A stretch of 64,000 nucleotides of DNA from Amycolatopsis pittospori (lineage in GTDB: Bacteria > Actinomycetota > Actinomycetes > Mycobacteriales > Pseudonocardiaceae). The position numbers were made by a program, and so were the translations under genes. The stretch is taken from NCBI RefSeq assembly GCF_013870525.1, contig NZ_JACBXD010000006.1, positions 92,516-156,515 on the forward strand. The letters are read 5' to 3'. The notes under the pieces were generated by a model. It was not told the origin of the DNA and ran no database searches. It saw only the letters and a list, made by a program, of their open reading frames with translations. Each line of letters opens with the position of its first letter. The stretch's first letter is position 1. This document shows, one piece after another, positions 14,407 to 24,799 of the stretch.

Positions 14407-17400
14407 GCGCGGCGATCCGTGCCTGGCTGATCGCCCGGGTGGCGGAGCGGACCGGATTGCCCGCCGGCCACGTGGATCCGGACCGTCCGCTGCACGAAAG
14501 CGGGCTGTCCTCGCGGGAGTCGATGGCCTTGGCCGCGGACCTGGGCCGGTACCTCGGACGGCCGCTGCCGCCGACCCTGGTGTGGCAGTACCCGACGATC
14601 ACCGCCCTCGCCGGACGACTGTCCACAGAGGAGCAGGAATTCGTCGCGAGCGTGGAAGCCCGCGAAGAGGAGCCGATCGCGATCGTCGGCGTCGGATGCC
14701 GCCTGCCGGGTGGGAACGAGTCCCCGGAGCGGTTCTGGCGGTTCCTGGACGGCGGCGGCGACGGTATCCGCGGCGTCCCGGAAGACCGTTGGGAGACCTT
14801 CGCCGCCGAGCGCGACCTCGACTGGCTGCCCGGGCGCGGCGGGTTCCTCGGCGACATCGCCGGCTTCGACGCCGAGTTCTTCGGCATCGTGCCGGGAGAG
14901 GCCGAGACGATGGACCCCCAGCAGCGGATGCTGCTCGAAGTCACGTGGGCGGCGCTCGAACACGCCGGCCTCCCGCCGTCCACCCTGCGGGGCAGCCGGA
15001 CCGGCGTGTTCGTCGGCCTCTCGGCGGGGGAGTACGGCCATCTGACGATGACCGATCCCACGGCGGTCGACGTCTGGTCCGCGACCGGGGCCGCCACCAG
15101 CATCGCCGCCAACCGGCTTTCGTACCTGTTCGACCTGCGCGGCCCCAGTCTCACCCTGGACACCGCCTGTTCGTCGTCGCTGGTGGCGGTGCACCAGGCG
15201 GTACAGAGCCTGCGCCGCGGCGAATGCGGGACGGCGCTCGCCGCCGGGGTCAACCTGCTGCTGTCGCCCGCCGTCACCGCCACCTTCCAACGCGCCGGTG
15301 TGCTCGCCGTCGACGGCCACTGCAAACCGTTCGACGCCGGTGCCGACGGGATTGCGCGCGGCGAGGGCTGCGGCGTCGTCGTGTTGAAGCCGTTGAAGGC
15401 CGCCCGCCGTGCCGGTGACCGCGTGCTCGCCGTGATCCGCGGCAGCTCGGTGAACTCCGACGGCCGGTCCAACGGTCTCGTCGCCCCCAGCCCCGACGCG
15501 CAGGTCGCGCTGTTGCGTGACGCCTACGCGGCGGCGGGTGTCGAACCGTCCTCTGTGGACTACGTCGAGGCGCACGGGACCGGGACGGCGCTGGGTGACC
15601 CGATCGAGGCCGGCGCGCTCGGTGAGGTGCTCGGAGAGGGGCGGGAGCCCGGTCGTCCACTGCTGATCGGTTCGGTCAAGAGCAATCTGGGCCATCTCGA
15701 AGGAGCGGCCGGGGTCGCCGGGCTGATCAAGGTCGTCCTGGCGATGGTGCACCGGCGCCTGCCCCCGAGCCTGCACTACCGCGAACCCAGTCCCCACATC
15801 GATTTCCCCGGTCTGGGCCTGCGGGTCGTCGACACCGGGACGGACTGGCCGCGCTACTCCGGTGTCGCGCGTGCCGGGATCTCCGCGTTCGGATTCGGCG
15901 GCACCAACGCCCACGTGGTGCTCGAAGAGTGGCCCGCGGCGTCGTTTCCCGCCCGGGGAAAGGACGTCGGAGGACCGCAGGTGTTCGCGCTGTCGGCGCG
16001 CTCGTCCGAAGTGCTCCGCACCCGGGCCGCCGACCTGGCCGACTGGCTCGAAGACCCGGCTCACAGTGTGGTGCCGTTGGACGTCGTCGCCGCGACGCTG
16101 GCGCGCGGCCGGGATCACCTGCCGGTCCGCGGCGCGGTGGTCGCCGAGGACCGGGACCGCGCCGCCACCGCGCTACGCGAGCTCGCCGCCGGACGCGTCG
16201 GCGGCGACGTCGTCGCCGGTGAGACCGGGCCCGCACCCGAGGTCGTGTTCGTCTTCTCCGGCTACGGCTCCCAATGGCCCGGGATGGGCCGCCTGCTGCT
16301 GCGCACCGAATCCGCGTTCCGCGCCGAGGTCGAGGCGCTCGACCCGGTGTTCCGCGCCGAAGCCGGCTTCTCGCTGCTCGAGGTCTTCTCCGGCGAGCGC
16401 GACCTGCCGGATCTCGGGACGACGCAACTCGCGCTGTTCGGTATGCAACTCGCTCTCGCCGGGTTGTGGCGGGCGCACGGCGTCGTTCCGGCGGCGGTGC
16501 TCGGCCATTCGATGGGTGAGGTCGCGGCCGCCGTCGTCGCCGGGGCGCTCGATGTCGCCGGCGGCCTGCGGGTGATGGCGACTCGGGCCCGGCTGCTCGC
16601 GGAGGTCGACGCGACCGGTGACGGCGCGATGGCCGTGGTCGAACTCTCCCCGGCCGAACTGGCGGATCTGGAAGCGGAATTCCCGGGGATCACCGTCGCG
16701 GTCTACGCGTCGCCGGTGCAGTGCACGGTCAGCGGCGGCGCGGACCAGGTCGAAGCGCTGGTCTCGCACGTCGAAAGCCTCGGCAGGCTGGCCAGGCGGC
16801 TGCCTGTCCGGGGTGCCGGGCACTCCGAAGCCGTCGACGCCGTCCTCGGCCGGTTCCGTGCCGACCTCGACGGCCTTTCCCCGAAGACCGCCGAAATTCC
16901 TTGCTACAGCAGCGTTCTCGACGATCCACAGCGGACACCGGCGTTCGATGTCGACTACTGGGCGGCCAATCTGCGCCGTCCGGTGCGGTTCAGCCAGGCG
17001 CTGACCGCGGCACAGGCGGACGGGTACGGCGTGTTCGTCGAGATCTCGCCCCATCCGGTGGCGCTGGCCGCCATCGAGCAGAGCACCCGGGCGCTCGCGC
17101 TGCCGTCGGCGAGCCGCAAGATCGACGAGCGGACCGCGTTCCTCGCCACACTCGCCCGGCTGCACATCCTCGGGCTGCCCGGAGTGCTCGACGCGCGCGG
17201 CCCCCGGCCGGTACCGGTCGAACTGCCCGGCCCGCGCTGGCGGCACGAACGGTTCTGGCCGCGACGCCAGGCACCCCGGTCCGGGGGCACGCATCCGTTG
17301 CTGGGTGTGCACATCGAGCAGCCGACCGGCGGAGGGCACCTCTGGCGGGCGGACGTCGGGACCGCGGGACTGCCGTGGCTGGCCGATCACGCGGCGATGG

Positions 17401-20400
17401 GCGTCCCGCTGTTCCCCGCCGCCGGGTGCCTCGAACTGGCGCTCGCGGCGGCCAAGGCGGTTCTGCGGCCCGGCGGCGGGCAGCTGCGCGTCGGCGGCCT
17501 CGAACTGCACCGCGTACTCCCGCTCGCCGCGCACACCGAGGTCACCACCAGCCTGAGCACCGGTTCTGCGCAAGGACAGGTGGACGTCTACGCCCGCTCC
17601 GCCCACGGCGGCTGGATCCGGCACGCCACCGCTCGCGTCCGCGACGGGGACACCCCGCTGGTGCCGTTCGGCGCGACCGGCGGGGACACCCGCCCGGTCG
17701 ACCTCTACCGGGTCCTGGCCGGGATGGGACAGACCTACGGCCCGGCTTTCCGTGGGTTGCACGGGGTGCTGGCCTCACCCGGGCGCGCCTCGGCGTCGAT
17801 CACGATGCCGGCCGATCACCCGGCGTACGTCCTGCATCCGGTGATCGCCGACGCCTGCCTGCACGCGCTGGCGGCGGCCACCGGGGACGCGCTCGGCGAG
17901 ACGGACGGCGCGTTCCTGCCGCTGACGCTCGGCGAGGTCGTGCTGGCCGGGGATCCGCGTCGCGGTGTCCGGGTCGACGCCGTCCTCGACTCACTCGACC
18001 CGGCGGGAGACGGCCTGGTCGGCAGCGTCCAGCTGGTCGACGCCGCCGACGCCGTCCTGGTCGAGTTCCGCGAGGTCTACTGCCGCCGGTTCCAGCGTTC
18101 GGCGTTGCCGGTCCCGATGGAGGACCTGCTGTTCGAGACCGTCTGGACGCAGGCGGACCTGCCCGCCGCCGGACCGCGGGCGCACAGCTGGGTCGTGCTG
18201 TACGACGCCGAGCACCAAGGAGCGCCGTGGCTGACGGCGTTGGGCGACCGGCTCACCGAGACCGGCGACGAGCTGGCGACGGTGCCGCTCGGCGACCGGG
18301 TGGAGCTCGCGAAACTCTTGCGATCCCGTGAAGTGACGGGCGTGCTCGTGTGCACCGCGACGGCCGACGAGCCGGACCCGATGCGGGCCGGGCGGACGGT
18401 CGCCACGCTTGCCGGCGTCGTCGCCGAGCTGGCCGAGGCGGCGTCTGTGCCACGGTTGTGGCTGCTCAGCGCGGGCGCGTCGGCCGTCGAACCCGGCGAG
18501 ACCGGCGACCCCGACCAGGCCTGGCCGCGTGGGCTGATCCGGGTCCTCGCGTTCGAACATCCCGAACTGCGGGCGAGTCAGGTCGACTTCGACGCCGAGC
18601 CGGATCCGGCCCGGCTGTGGGTCGACCGGCTGGTGGCGGAGATCCGCGCGGACGCCCCGGACGACGAAATCGCCTGGCGTGAAGGGATCCGCTACACGCG
18701 GCGGCTCGCCCGTCCGCAACTCGGCGAACGCGGCCACGAAACCGTTGTGCGCGAAGGCGCTTACGTGATCACCGGTGGCCTTGGCGGTCTCGGGCTGGTC
18801 GCGGCGGAGTGGCTGGCCGGGCGCGGTGCGACGCGGCTGGTGCTCTCCGGCCGTCGTGGCGCGGGCCCGGATACCGAACCCGCACTGGTGGCTCTGCGTG
18901 AACTGGGTGCCGACGTCCGGATCGTGACGGGCGACATCGCCGGGCCGGGTACGGCCGAGGCGCTGGTCGCGGCGGCCACCGAAGACGGGATGCCGTTGCG
19001 TGGCGTGCTGCACGCGGCCGGTGTCCTGTCCGACGGCGCCGCCATCACCGTCGACACCGACGCGGTCGACACCGTCTGGCGGGCGAAGGCGTTGGGCGCG
19101 TGGCGGTTGCACGAGGCGACCGCCGGCCACGACCTCGACTGGTGGCTGACGTATTCGTCCGCGGCCGCGTTGTTCGGCTCACCCGGCCAGGCCGCTTACG
19201 CCACCGCGAACGCCTGGGTGGACGCGCTCGTCGCCTCGCGCCGGGCGAGCGGTCTGCCCGCGGCCACCATCGCGTGGGGTGCCTGGGGCGAGGCCGGAGC
19301 GGCCGTCGGCAGCCGGAACCCGGTGCTCGAACCGCTCGGCACCGAAGAGGCGCTGGCGGCACTGGACGCCGTGCTGTCGCGTGACCGCGGGTCGACCGGG
19401 ATCGCCCGCGTCGACGCCGGGACCGTATTGGCGCTGTTCCCTCGTCTGGCCGAACGTCCGTTCTTCGAAGTCCTGGTACCGCGCGAGGAACCGGATCCCG
19501 CATCGTCGGCTTGGGACGGATTGGACGCACTCCGGGCGGTCCTGCCCGAAGCCGCGCGCGAGATGCTGGCCGATTACCTGGCCGGGCTCGTCGCCGGGAT
19601 GATCGGCCTCGCCGCGGACGAGGTCGACCGGCACCGGCCGCTCACCCAGATCGGCCTCGACTCGCTCGCCGCGATGCGGGCACGAGGCGTCGTGGAACGT
19701 GATTTCGGCCTGGCACTCCCGGTTCCGTTGCTGCTGCGTGGCGCCAGCCTCGCCGAACTCGCCGACCACCTCGCCGACCAGGCCGGTTTCGGCGGGGAAA
19801 CCACCCGGACCCCGCGGCCGGACGTCGTGGTCGGGCCGCGCGATCCGGCCGAACGCTGGGTCGCCCGGCACTGGCAGGCCGAACTGGGCGGTGCGGATCC
19901 GGGTGTCCACGACGACTTCTTCGATGCCGGTGGCGACACCGAAGGCGCGGAACGGCTGCGGTCGGCGTTCGCCGGTCAGCTCGGCGCCGTCCCGGACGTC
20001 GACCGGCTCTTCGCGACGCCGACGATCGCCGCGATGGCCGACCTGCTGCGCGCCGAGATCGAGGGACGCGGGAGCTGTCCGGTCCGGCCGTTGCGCGAGG
20101 GCGGCGTCGATCCGGTGTTCCTGTTCCACCCGGCGGGCGGCCCGACGAGCGTCTACGACGGACTCGTCCGGCTCCTCCCGGAGGGCAGGCCGGTCTACGG
20201 GCTCGAACGGATCGACGAAGAGGACACCGTCGAAGGCAAGGCCGACTGCTACCTCGAACTGATCCGGGAGATCCAGCCGCAGGGGCCGTACCGGCTGGGC
20301 GGCTGGTCGTTCGGCGGCTGCCTCGCCTACGAGACCGCGCGAAGGCTGACCGCGGCGGGGGAGCGGGTCGACCTCGTGTTCATGATCGACAGCATTCTTC

Positions 20401-20900
20401 CCCTGCCCTCGGACGGGACACCGGTGGGCGAGATCCTGCTGGACCGGTTCGACCGGTTCGCCGAGCATGTCGAGCAGACCTACGGCGTGCCGCTGGACAT
20501 CCCGCGCGAGGACCTCGTCCGGCTCGGCGAGGACGAGCAGATCCGGCTGGTGATCAGCAGGCTGGCCGCGCAGGTGCCCGGAATGGGCCAGGGTGTCCTT
20601 CGGCATCAGTACGAGTCCTATGTGGACGCACGGGTGGCCGAACGGTACACCCCGGAACCGTACGACGGACCGGTGCTGCTGATGCGAGCGCAGGAGCCGC
20701 ATCCGCTGACCACCACCCTCGACCCGCGGTACCTGCGCACCGACGACGCCCTCGGCTGGGACGCCTACTGCGGCGCCCTGGACGTCGTGCGGGTTCCGGG
20801 TGACCACCTGTCGATGATCGATCCGCCGCATGTCGAGGTGGTCGCCGCAGCGCTCGCGGACCGGCTCGCGGCAAGCGGGGAAAGGGTGACGCGGACATGA
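14403..20900 (+). CDS. Type I polyketide synthase, ACP-KS-AT-DH-KR-ACP-carrier-like-TE
   Basis: A 2165-residue protein, GTG start overlapping the FAAL stop. Domains: N-terminal ACP (GLSS, Ser37); KS with Cys256 (DTACSSS), His391 (EAHGTGT) and His431 ([10 protein letters not shown]); AT with Ser703 (GHSMG). A DH follows with H-x3-G-x4-P at His996 and Asp in [10 protein letters not shown]. The KR has TGGLGGLG and catalytic Tyr1599 (YATANAW). A second ACP carries Ser1754 (GLDSL). A third carrier-like unit reads [10 protein letters not shown] with Thr1846 where the pantetheinylated Ser should be. A C-terminal TE has Ser1969 (GWSFGG). There is no ER or MT. All catalytic residues checked are intact except that carrier Ser. 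The AT lacks the usual YASH/HAFH motif ([10 protein letters not shown]), so the extender cannot be predicted. Likely action: one condensation of a FAAL-loaded fatty acyl chain, beta-reduction and possibly dehydration, then TE release. Confidence 0.92.
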   Translation: MSAAIRAWLIARVAERTGLPAGHVDPDRPLHESGLSSRESMALAADLGRYLGRPLPPTLVWQYPTITALAGRLSTEEQEFVASVEAREEEPIAIVGVGCRLPGGNESPERFWRFLDGGGDGIRGVPEDRWETFAAERDLDWLPGRGGFLGDIAGFDAEFFGIVPGEAETMDPQQRMLLEVTWAALEHAGLPPSTLRGSRTGVFVGLSAGEYGHLTMTDPTAVDVWSATGAATSIAANRLSYLFDLRGPSLTLDTACSSSLVAVHQAVQSLRRGECGTALAAGVNLLLSPAVTATFQRAGVLAVDGHCKPFDAGADGIARGEGCGVVVLKPLKAARRAGDRVLAVIRGSSVNSDGRSNGLVAPSPDAQVALLRDAYAAAGVEPSSVDYVEAHGTGTALGDPIEAGALGEVLGEGREPGRPLLIGSVKSNLGHLEGAAGVAGLIKVVLAMVHRRLPPSLHYREPSPHIDFPGLGLRVVDTGTDWPRYSGVARAGISAFGFGGTNAHVVLEEWPAASFPARGKDVGGPQVFALSARSSEVLRTRAADLADWLEDPAHSVVPLDVVAATLARGRDHLPVRGAVVAEDRDRAATALRELAAGRVGGDVVAGETGPAPEVVFVFSGYGSQWPGMGRLLLRTESAFRAEVEALDPVFRAEAGFSLLEVFSGERDLPDLGTTQLALFGMQLALAGLWRAHGVVPAAVLGHSMGEVAAAVVAGALDVAGGLRVMATRARLLAEVDATGDGAMAVVELSPAELADLEAEFPGITVAVYASPVQCTVSGGADQVEALVSHVESLGRLARRLPVRGAGHSEAVDAVLGRFRADLDGLSPKTAEIPCYSSVLDDPQRTPAFDVDYWAANLRRPVRFSQALTAAQADGYGVFVEISPHPVALAAIEQSTRALALPSASRKIDERTAFLATLARLHILGLPGVLDARGPRPVPVELPGPRWRHERFWPRRQAPRSGGTHPLLGVHIEQPTGGGHLWRADVGTAGLPWLADHAAMGVPLFPAAGCLELALAAAKAVLRPGGGQLRVGGLELHRVLPLAAHTEVTTSLSTGSAQGQVDVYARSAHGGWIRHATARVRDGDTPLVPFGATGGDTRPVDLYRVLAGMGQTYGPAFRGLHGVLASPGRASASITMPADHPAYVLHPVIADACLHALAAATGDALGETDGAFLPLTLGEVVLAGDPRRGVRVDAVLDSLDPAGDGLVGSVQLVDAADAVLVEFREVYCRRFQRSALPVPMEDLLFETVWTQADLPAAGPRAHSWVVLYDAEHQGAPWLTALGDRLTETGDELATVPLGDRVELAKLLRSREVTGVLVCTATADEPDPMRAGRTVATLAGVVAELAEAASVPRLWLLSAGASAVEPGETGDPDQAWPRGLIRVLAFEHPELRASQVDFDAEPDPARLWVDRLVAEIRADAPDDEIAWREGIRYTRRLARPQLGERGHETVVREGAYVITGGLGGLGLVAAEWLAGRGATRLVLSGRRGAGPDTEPALVALRELGADVRIVTGDIAGPGTAEALVAAATEDGMPLRGVLHAAGVLSDGAAITVDTDAVDTVWRAKALGAWRLHEATAGHDLDWWLTYSSAAALFGSPGQAAYATANAWVDALVASRRASGLPAATIAWGAWGEAGAAVGSRNPVLEPLGTEEALAALDAVLSRDRGSTGIARVDAGTVLALFPRLAERPFFEVLVPREEPDPASSAWDGLDALRAVLPEAAREMLADYLAGLVAGMIGLAADEVDRHRPLTQIGLDSLAAMRARGVVERDFGLALPVPLLLRGASLAELADHLADQAGFGGETTRTPRPDVVVGPRDPAERWVARHWQAELGGADPGVHDDFFDAGGDTEGAERLRSAFAGQLGAVPDVDRLFATPTIAAMADLLRAEIEGRGSCPVRPLREGGVDPVFLFHPAGGPTSVYDGLVRLLPEGRPVYGLERIDEEDTVEGKADCYLELIREIQPQGPYRLGGWSFGGCLAYETARRLTAAGERVDLVFMIDSILPLPSDGTPVGEILLDRFDRFAEHVEQTYGVPLDIPREDLVRLGEDEQIRLVISRLAAQVPGMGQGVLRHQYESYVDARVAERYTPEPYDGPVLLMRAQEPHPLTTTLDPRYLRTDDALGWDAYCGALDVVRVPGDHLSMIDPPHVEVVAAALADRLAASGERVTRT

Positions 20901-22486
20901 CCCTCGAAGACATCCCGCTGGACCCGACGACCGCGTTCCGGATCGCGGATCTCGCCGCCCGCCAGGACGAGGCCGTCCGGATCGCGGAGAAACGGGCCGT
21001 CGACCGCCAGCACGCCAAGGGCAAGCTGACCGCTCGCGAACGCATCGACCTGTTGCTGGACCCGGGTTCCTTCGTCGAACTCGACCAGTTCGCCCGGCAC
21101 CGCTGCACCGAATTCGGGATGGACGCCAACCGGCCTTACGGCGACGGCGTCGTGACCGGGCACGGCACCGTCGACGGCAGGCAGATCTGCGTGTTCTCGC
21201 AGGACTTCACCGTGTTCGGCGGCAGCATGGGGGAGGTCTTCGGCGAGAAGGTCCTCAAGGTGATGGACCTGGCGATGACGCTGGGCTGCCCGGTGGTCGG
21301 CATCAACGATTCCGGCGGCGCCCGGATCCAGGAAGGCGTCGTCTCGCTGGCGTACTACGCCGAACTCGGCAGGCGCAACGCCCTCGCTTCCGGCGTCATC
21401 CCGCAGATCTCGCTGATCATGGGGCCGTGCGCGGGTGGCGCGGTCTACTCGCCGGCGATCACCGACTTCACCGTGATGGTCGACGAGATCGCGCATATGT
21501 TCGTCACCGGGCCGGACGTCGTGCACGCCGTCAGCGGCGAGCGGGTCACCGCCCAGCAACTCGGCGGTGCGGCGATCAACAGCGAAGTCTCCGGGAACGC
21601 CCATCACCGCGCCGTCGACGAACAGGACGCCATCGACTGGGTGCGGACCCTGCTCGGCTACCTGCCGTCCAACAACCTGGACGCCGCACCGGAGTACGCC
21701 GACGACACCGATCCGGAGCTCACCGCCGCCGACCTCGAACTGGACCGGCTGGTGCCCGACTCGCTGAACCAGGCCTACGACATGACCGAGGTGATCGCCC
21801 ACCTCGTCGACGACGGCGATTTCACCGAGGTGCACAGCGCGTTCGCGCCCAACATGATCTGCGCGTTCGGCCGGGTCCAGGGCCGCACGGTCGGTGTCGT
21901 GGCCAACCAGCCACGGCACCAGGCGGGCGTGATCGACATCGACGCCTCGGAGAAGGCCGCGCGGTTCGTGCGGTTCTGCGACGCCTTCAACATCCCGCTG
22001 CTCACGCTCGCCGACGTCCCCGGCTATCTGCCCGGCGCGGCACAGGAACGGCACGGGATCATCCGGCGCGGCGCCAAACTGATCTACGCCTACTCCGAAG
22101 CGACCGTGCCGAAGGTGACCGTCGTGACGCGCAAGGCCTACGGCGGCGGCTACGCGGTGATGGGATCGAAGCATCTCGGCGCGGACGTCAACATGGCCTG
22201 GCCCACCGCGGAGATCGCGGTGATGGGCGCGGAAGGCGCGGTGCGGGTGCTGCACCGGCGCGAACTGGCCGCGCTGCCCCCGGAACAACGGGTCGCGGAG
22301 CGAAGACGGCTCACCGAGGCCTACCGCAAACGGCATTCGAATCCCTACCTCGCCGCCGAACGCGGCTACGTCGACCAGGTCATCGCGCCGTCGCAGACCC
22401 GCCTGCAGGTGGCGCGGGCCCTGCGCGCGCTGCGCACCAAACGGCAGACCCTCCCGGCCAAGAAGCACGGAAACATCCCTTTGTGA
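20897..22486 (+). CDS. Acyl-CoA carboxylase, carboxyltransferase beta subunit (AccD-type)
   Basis: A 529-residue protein starting by ATGA overlap with the PKS. The carboxyltransferase N- and C-lobes are both present: [14 protein letters not shown] and [16 protein letters not shown] (N-lobe oxyanion hole), then [20 protein letters not shown] and [15 protein letters not shown] (C-lobe). Length and sequence match propionyl/long-chain acyl-CoA carboxylase beta chains such as AccD4 and AccD5. It has no biotin carboxylase or BCCP, so it must use an AccA-type alpha chain encoded elsewhere. Tight coupling to the PKS suggests it makes the alpha-carboxyacyl-CoA extender used by the PKS AT, as AccD4 does for Pks13. 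Confidence 0.92.
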   Translation: MTLEDIPLDPTTAFRIADLAARQDEAVRIAEKRAVDRQHAKGKLTARERIDLLLDPGSFVELDQFARHRCTEFGMDANRPYGDGVVTGHGTVDGRQICVFSQDFTVFGGSMGEVFGEKVLKVMDLAMTLGCPVVGINDSGGARIQEGVVSLAYYAELGRRNALASGVIPQISLIMGPCAGGAVYSPAITDFTVMVDEIAHMFVTGPDVVHAVSGERVTAQQLGGAAINSEVSGNAHHRAVDEQDAIDWVRTLLGYLPSNNLDAAPEYADDTDPELTAADLELDRLVPDSLNQAYDMTEVIAHLVDDGDFTEVHSAFAPNMICAFGRVQGRTVGVVANQPRHQAGVIDIDASEKAARFVRFCDAFNIPLLTLADVPGYLPGAAQERHGIIRRGAKLIYAYSEATVPKVTVVTRKAYGGGYAVMGSKHLGADVNMAWPTAEIAVMGAEGAVRVLHRRELAALPPEQRVAERRRLTEAYRKRHSNPYLAAERGYVDQVIAPSQTRLQVARALRALRTKRQTLPAKKHGNIPL

Positions 22487-22499
22487 CCAAGGAGAAGTG

Positions 22500-23486
22500 A
22501 TGAACCGAACGCGGCGCTGGGGCCTGCTGGTGCTGTCCATGGCCGCCCTGCTCGGGACGAGTCTGACGTCGGTCCCGGCGGCCGCGGTGACGCCGACCGC
22601 CGACAACGGCGCGAAAGTGGTCGAGGAGACCTGGCTGGACGCGCGCACGGTCGACCTCAAGATCAACTCGCCCGCCCTCGGCACCACCGGCATGGTCCGC
22701 CTGCTGGTCCCGGCAGGCTGGGCGGCGCAGCCCACGCGGACCTGGCCGACGCTGTACCTGCTGCACGGCTGCTGCGAACCGGTGGACTACCGGTCGTGGG
22801 ACCAGTTCACCGACGTCAAGGCGTTCACCGCGAACAAGGACGCGCTCGTCGTCATGCCGACCGGCGGTCCGGCGGGCATGTACACGAAATGGTGGAACTT
22901 CGGTCTCAAGAGCACTCCGGACTGGGACACCTTCCACACCTTGGAGGTGCGGCAGCTCGTGGAGCGCGGATACCGGGCGGGCACCAAACGCGCGATCGCC
23001 GGGCTGTCGATCGGCGGGTACGGCGCGCTCGCGTACGCCTTCAAGCACAAGGGGATGTTCGGCGCGGCGGCGTCCTACAGCGGTGTGCCCAACACGCTCT
23101 ACCCGGGAATTCCCCTGTTCATCCAAGGGATCCTGGCCCGCGCGGGCATCTTCAACTACCTCGAACTCTGGGGCGACAGCTGGGGGATGTGGCCGCTCTG
23201 GTCGGCGAACAACCCGTACGACCACGTCGACGACCTGCGCGGTACCGCGCTCTACATCTCCTGCGGTAACGGGAAGACCGGTCCGCTCGACCCGCCAGGG
23301 CAGTCCGACATCCTCGAACCGTCCGCGCTTTCGGCGTCGACGAGTTTCACGGACCGCCTGAAGACCAAGGGAATCCCGGTGACCACCGACTACTACGGCG
23401 TCGGCACCCACAGCTGGCCCTACTGGCAACGGGCGCTGCGCAACTCCTGGCCGGTCCTCGCCAGTGCCCTCGCACTCCCCGCCTGA
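22500..23486 (+). CDS. Secreted antigen-85/esterase-D-type alpha/beta hydrolase
   Basis: A 328-residue protein; the ATG at 22500 is 6 bases after AAGGAG. A Sec signal peptide covers about residues 1-30 (RRWGLLVLSMAALLG to PAAAV). The esterase (PF00756) fold shows LYLLHGCCEPVDYRSW, the nucleophile elbow GLSIGGYGALAYAFK, and a late GVGTHSWPYWQRAL supplying the catalytic His. This is the superfamily of the antigen 85 mycolyltransferases (fbp genes), which transfer mycolic acids outside the cell. Whether this member is a transferase or a plain esterase is not readable. It directly follows the PKS/AccD operon, so handling the exported acyl product is plausible. Confidence 0.83.
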   Translation: MNRTRRWGLLVLSMAALLGTSLTSVPAAAVTPTADNGAKVVEETWLDARTVDLKINSPALGTTGMVRLLVPAGWAAQPTRTWPTLYLLHGCCEPVDYRSWDQFTDVKAFTANKDALVVMPTGGPAGMYTKWWNFGLKSTPDWDTFHTLEVRQLVERGYRAGTKRAIAGLSIGGYGALAYAFKHKGMFGAAASYSGVPNTLYPGIPLFIQGILARAGIFNYLELWGDSWGMWPLWSANNPYDHVDDLRGTALYISCGNGKTGPLDPPGQSDILEPSALSASTSFTDRLKTKGIPVTTDYYGVGTHSWPYWQRALRNSWPVLASALALPA

Positions 23487-23516
23487 TCCGATTCCCTTTC
23501 CCCGATGGAGGTTCCG

Positions 23517-24731
23517 GTGAAACCTGCCCGATTACTCTGCGCGACCCTGGCCCTTTGCGCGGCTTCGCTGGGCGTCGTCACGGCGACGTCGTCAGCCGCA
23601 GCCGAGCCGTCGGCCGCGGCCGTGGGACTGCCCGGTCCCTTCGACGATTCGTTCTACAAGGCGCCGTCGCCGCTGCCTGCCGGGAACCCCGGCGACGTCA
23701 TCCGGTGGCGGCCGGCGGTGCCGCTGATGAACATCGCGAACGCGGACGCCTGGCAGGTCATGTACCTGTCGACCAACGCGCTCGGCAATCGCAACGCGGT
23801 CACCGGCACCATCTTCACGCCGAAGGGGGTCGACCTCGGGAAGGCACCGATCGTCGGCTTCGCCGTCGGCACGCAGGGCCCGGCGTTCAAATGCACACCG
23901 TCCAAGGCGATCCAGCGCGGCACACTGTACGACCAGCCCGCGATCAACGACTCGATCTCGAGCGGCTACGCGGTCGCCGTCACCGACTACGAGGGCTACT
24001 CGGCGACGACGGTGCCCACCTACATCACCGGTCGGTCGATGGGACCCGCCGTCCTCGACTCCGTCCGGGCCGCGCAGAACTTCTCGCCCGCGAAGCTGTC
24101 CAAGAGCGCCAAGGTGATCGTCCAGGGCTACTCGCAGGGCGGCGGCGGCGCGATGTGGGCGGGGGAGAAGCAGCCCACCTACGCACCCGAGTTGAACCTG
24201 GTCGGCGTCGTCGCGGGCGGTGTCCCGGCCGACCTGACCGAGGTGGCCAAGGGACTCGACGGCTACATCGGCTTCGGATTCCTGGCCTTCGCCGCCGTCG
24301 GCCTCGACGCCGCGTACCCGGACCTGAAGCTGGACTCGTACCTCAACGAAACCGGCCGTAAGGAACTGGGCGACGCCAAGAAGAACGCGTGCGTCGCCGA
24401 ACTGCTACTGAACTACCCGTTCAAGAAGATCAGCGACTACACGACGTCCAACCCGCTGAACACGCCGCAATGGCAGGCCCGGCTGGCACAGAACAAACTG
24501 GGCGCGAACCCGCCGCGGGTCCCGGTGTTCCAGTACCACGCGACGACGGACGAGATCGTCAACACCCCGCAGGCGGAGGCCCTGCACAAGGCGTACTGCG
24601 CCGCCGGAGTCCGTGAGCAGTGGAAGACCTACATCGCCGAACACGCGACCGGCATCGTCGCGGGGAACGCCGATTCGCACCAGTGGATCGTGAAGCGTTT
24701 CGCCGGCGAACCGGCCCCCACCAACTGCTGA
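23517..24731 (+). CDS. Secreted lipase (LIP/secretory lipase family)
   Basis: A 404-residue protein. GTG at 23517 is preferred because GGAGG lies 6 bases upstream; an ATG four codons earlier overlaps that site. A signal peptide spans about residues 1-30 (LLCATLALCAASLGVVTAT). The secretory lipase fold (PF03583) shows in GFAVGTQGPAFKCTPS, VAVTDYEGYS, the nucleophile motif GYSQGGGGAMWAGE, VPVFQYHATTDEIVNTPQA (catalytic Asp region) and a late EHATGI carrying the His. Such enzymes cleave triacylglycerols or other acyl esters outside the cell. In mycobacteria a lipase/thioesterase (Rv3802c) also lies next to fadD32-pks13, so the neighbourhood repeats that pattern. Confidence 0.85.
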   Translation: MKPARLLCATLALCAASLGVVTATSSAAAEPSAAAVGLPGPFDDSFYKAPSPLPAGNPGDVIRWRPAVPLMNIANADAWQVMYLSTNALGNRNAVTGTIFTPKGVDLGKAPIVGFAVGTQGPAFKCTPSKAIQRGTLYDQPAINDSISSGYAVAVTDYEGYSATTVPTYITGRSMGPAVLDSVRAAQNFSPAKLSKSAKVIVQGYSQGGGGAMWAGEKQPTYAPELNLVGVVAGGVPADLTEVAKGLDGYIGFGFLAFAAVGLDAAYPDLKLDSYLNETGRKELGDAKKNACVAELLLNYPFKKISDYTTSNPLNTPQWQARLAQNKLGANPPRVPVFQYHATTDEIVNTPQAEALHKAYCAAGVREQWKTYIAEHATGIVAGNADSHQWIVKRFAGEPAPTNC

Positions 24732-24738
24732 CCCCCGC

Positions 24739-24799
24739 GCATTTAGTCCTCTACTTGCGAACTGCTCGAAGACCGATGCGCAAGTAGAGGACTAAATGC
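24739..24799. repeat. Perfect 21-bp intergenic palindrome between convergent genes
   Basis: Arms 24739-24759 and 24779-24799 are exact inverse complements (GCATTTAGTCCTCTACTTGCG on the left), with a 19-base loop. It separates the lipase and the leftward dehydratase and probably ends both transcripts. The right arm contains the dehydratase stop codon (TAG, 24794-24792). It belongs to a set of unlike palindromes dispersed in this window. Confidence 0.85.

Noticed and set aside
14367..17762. Long minus-strand open frames under the PKS
   Set aside because: The PKS catalytic motifs on the + strand are intact; the antisense frames are Gly/Arg-rich with no domain.
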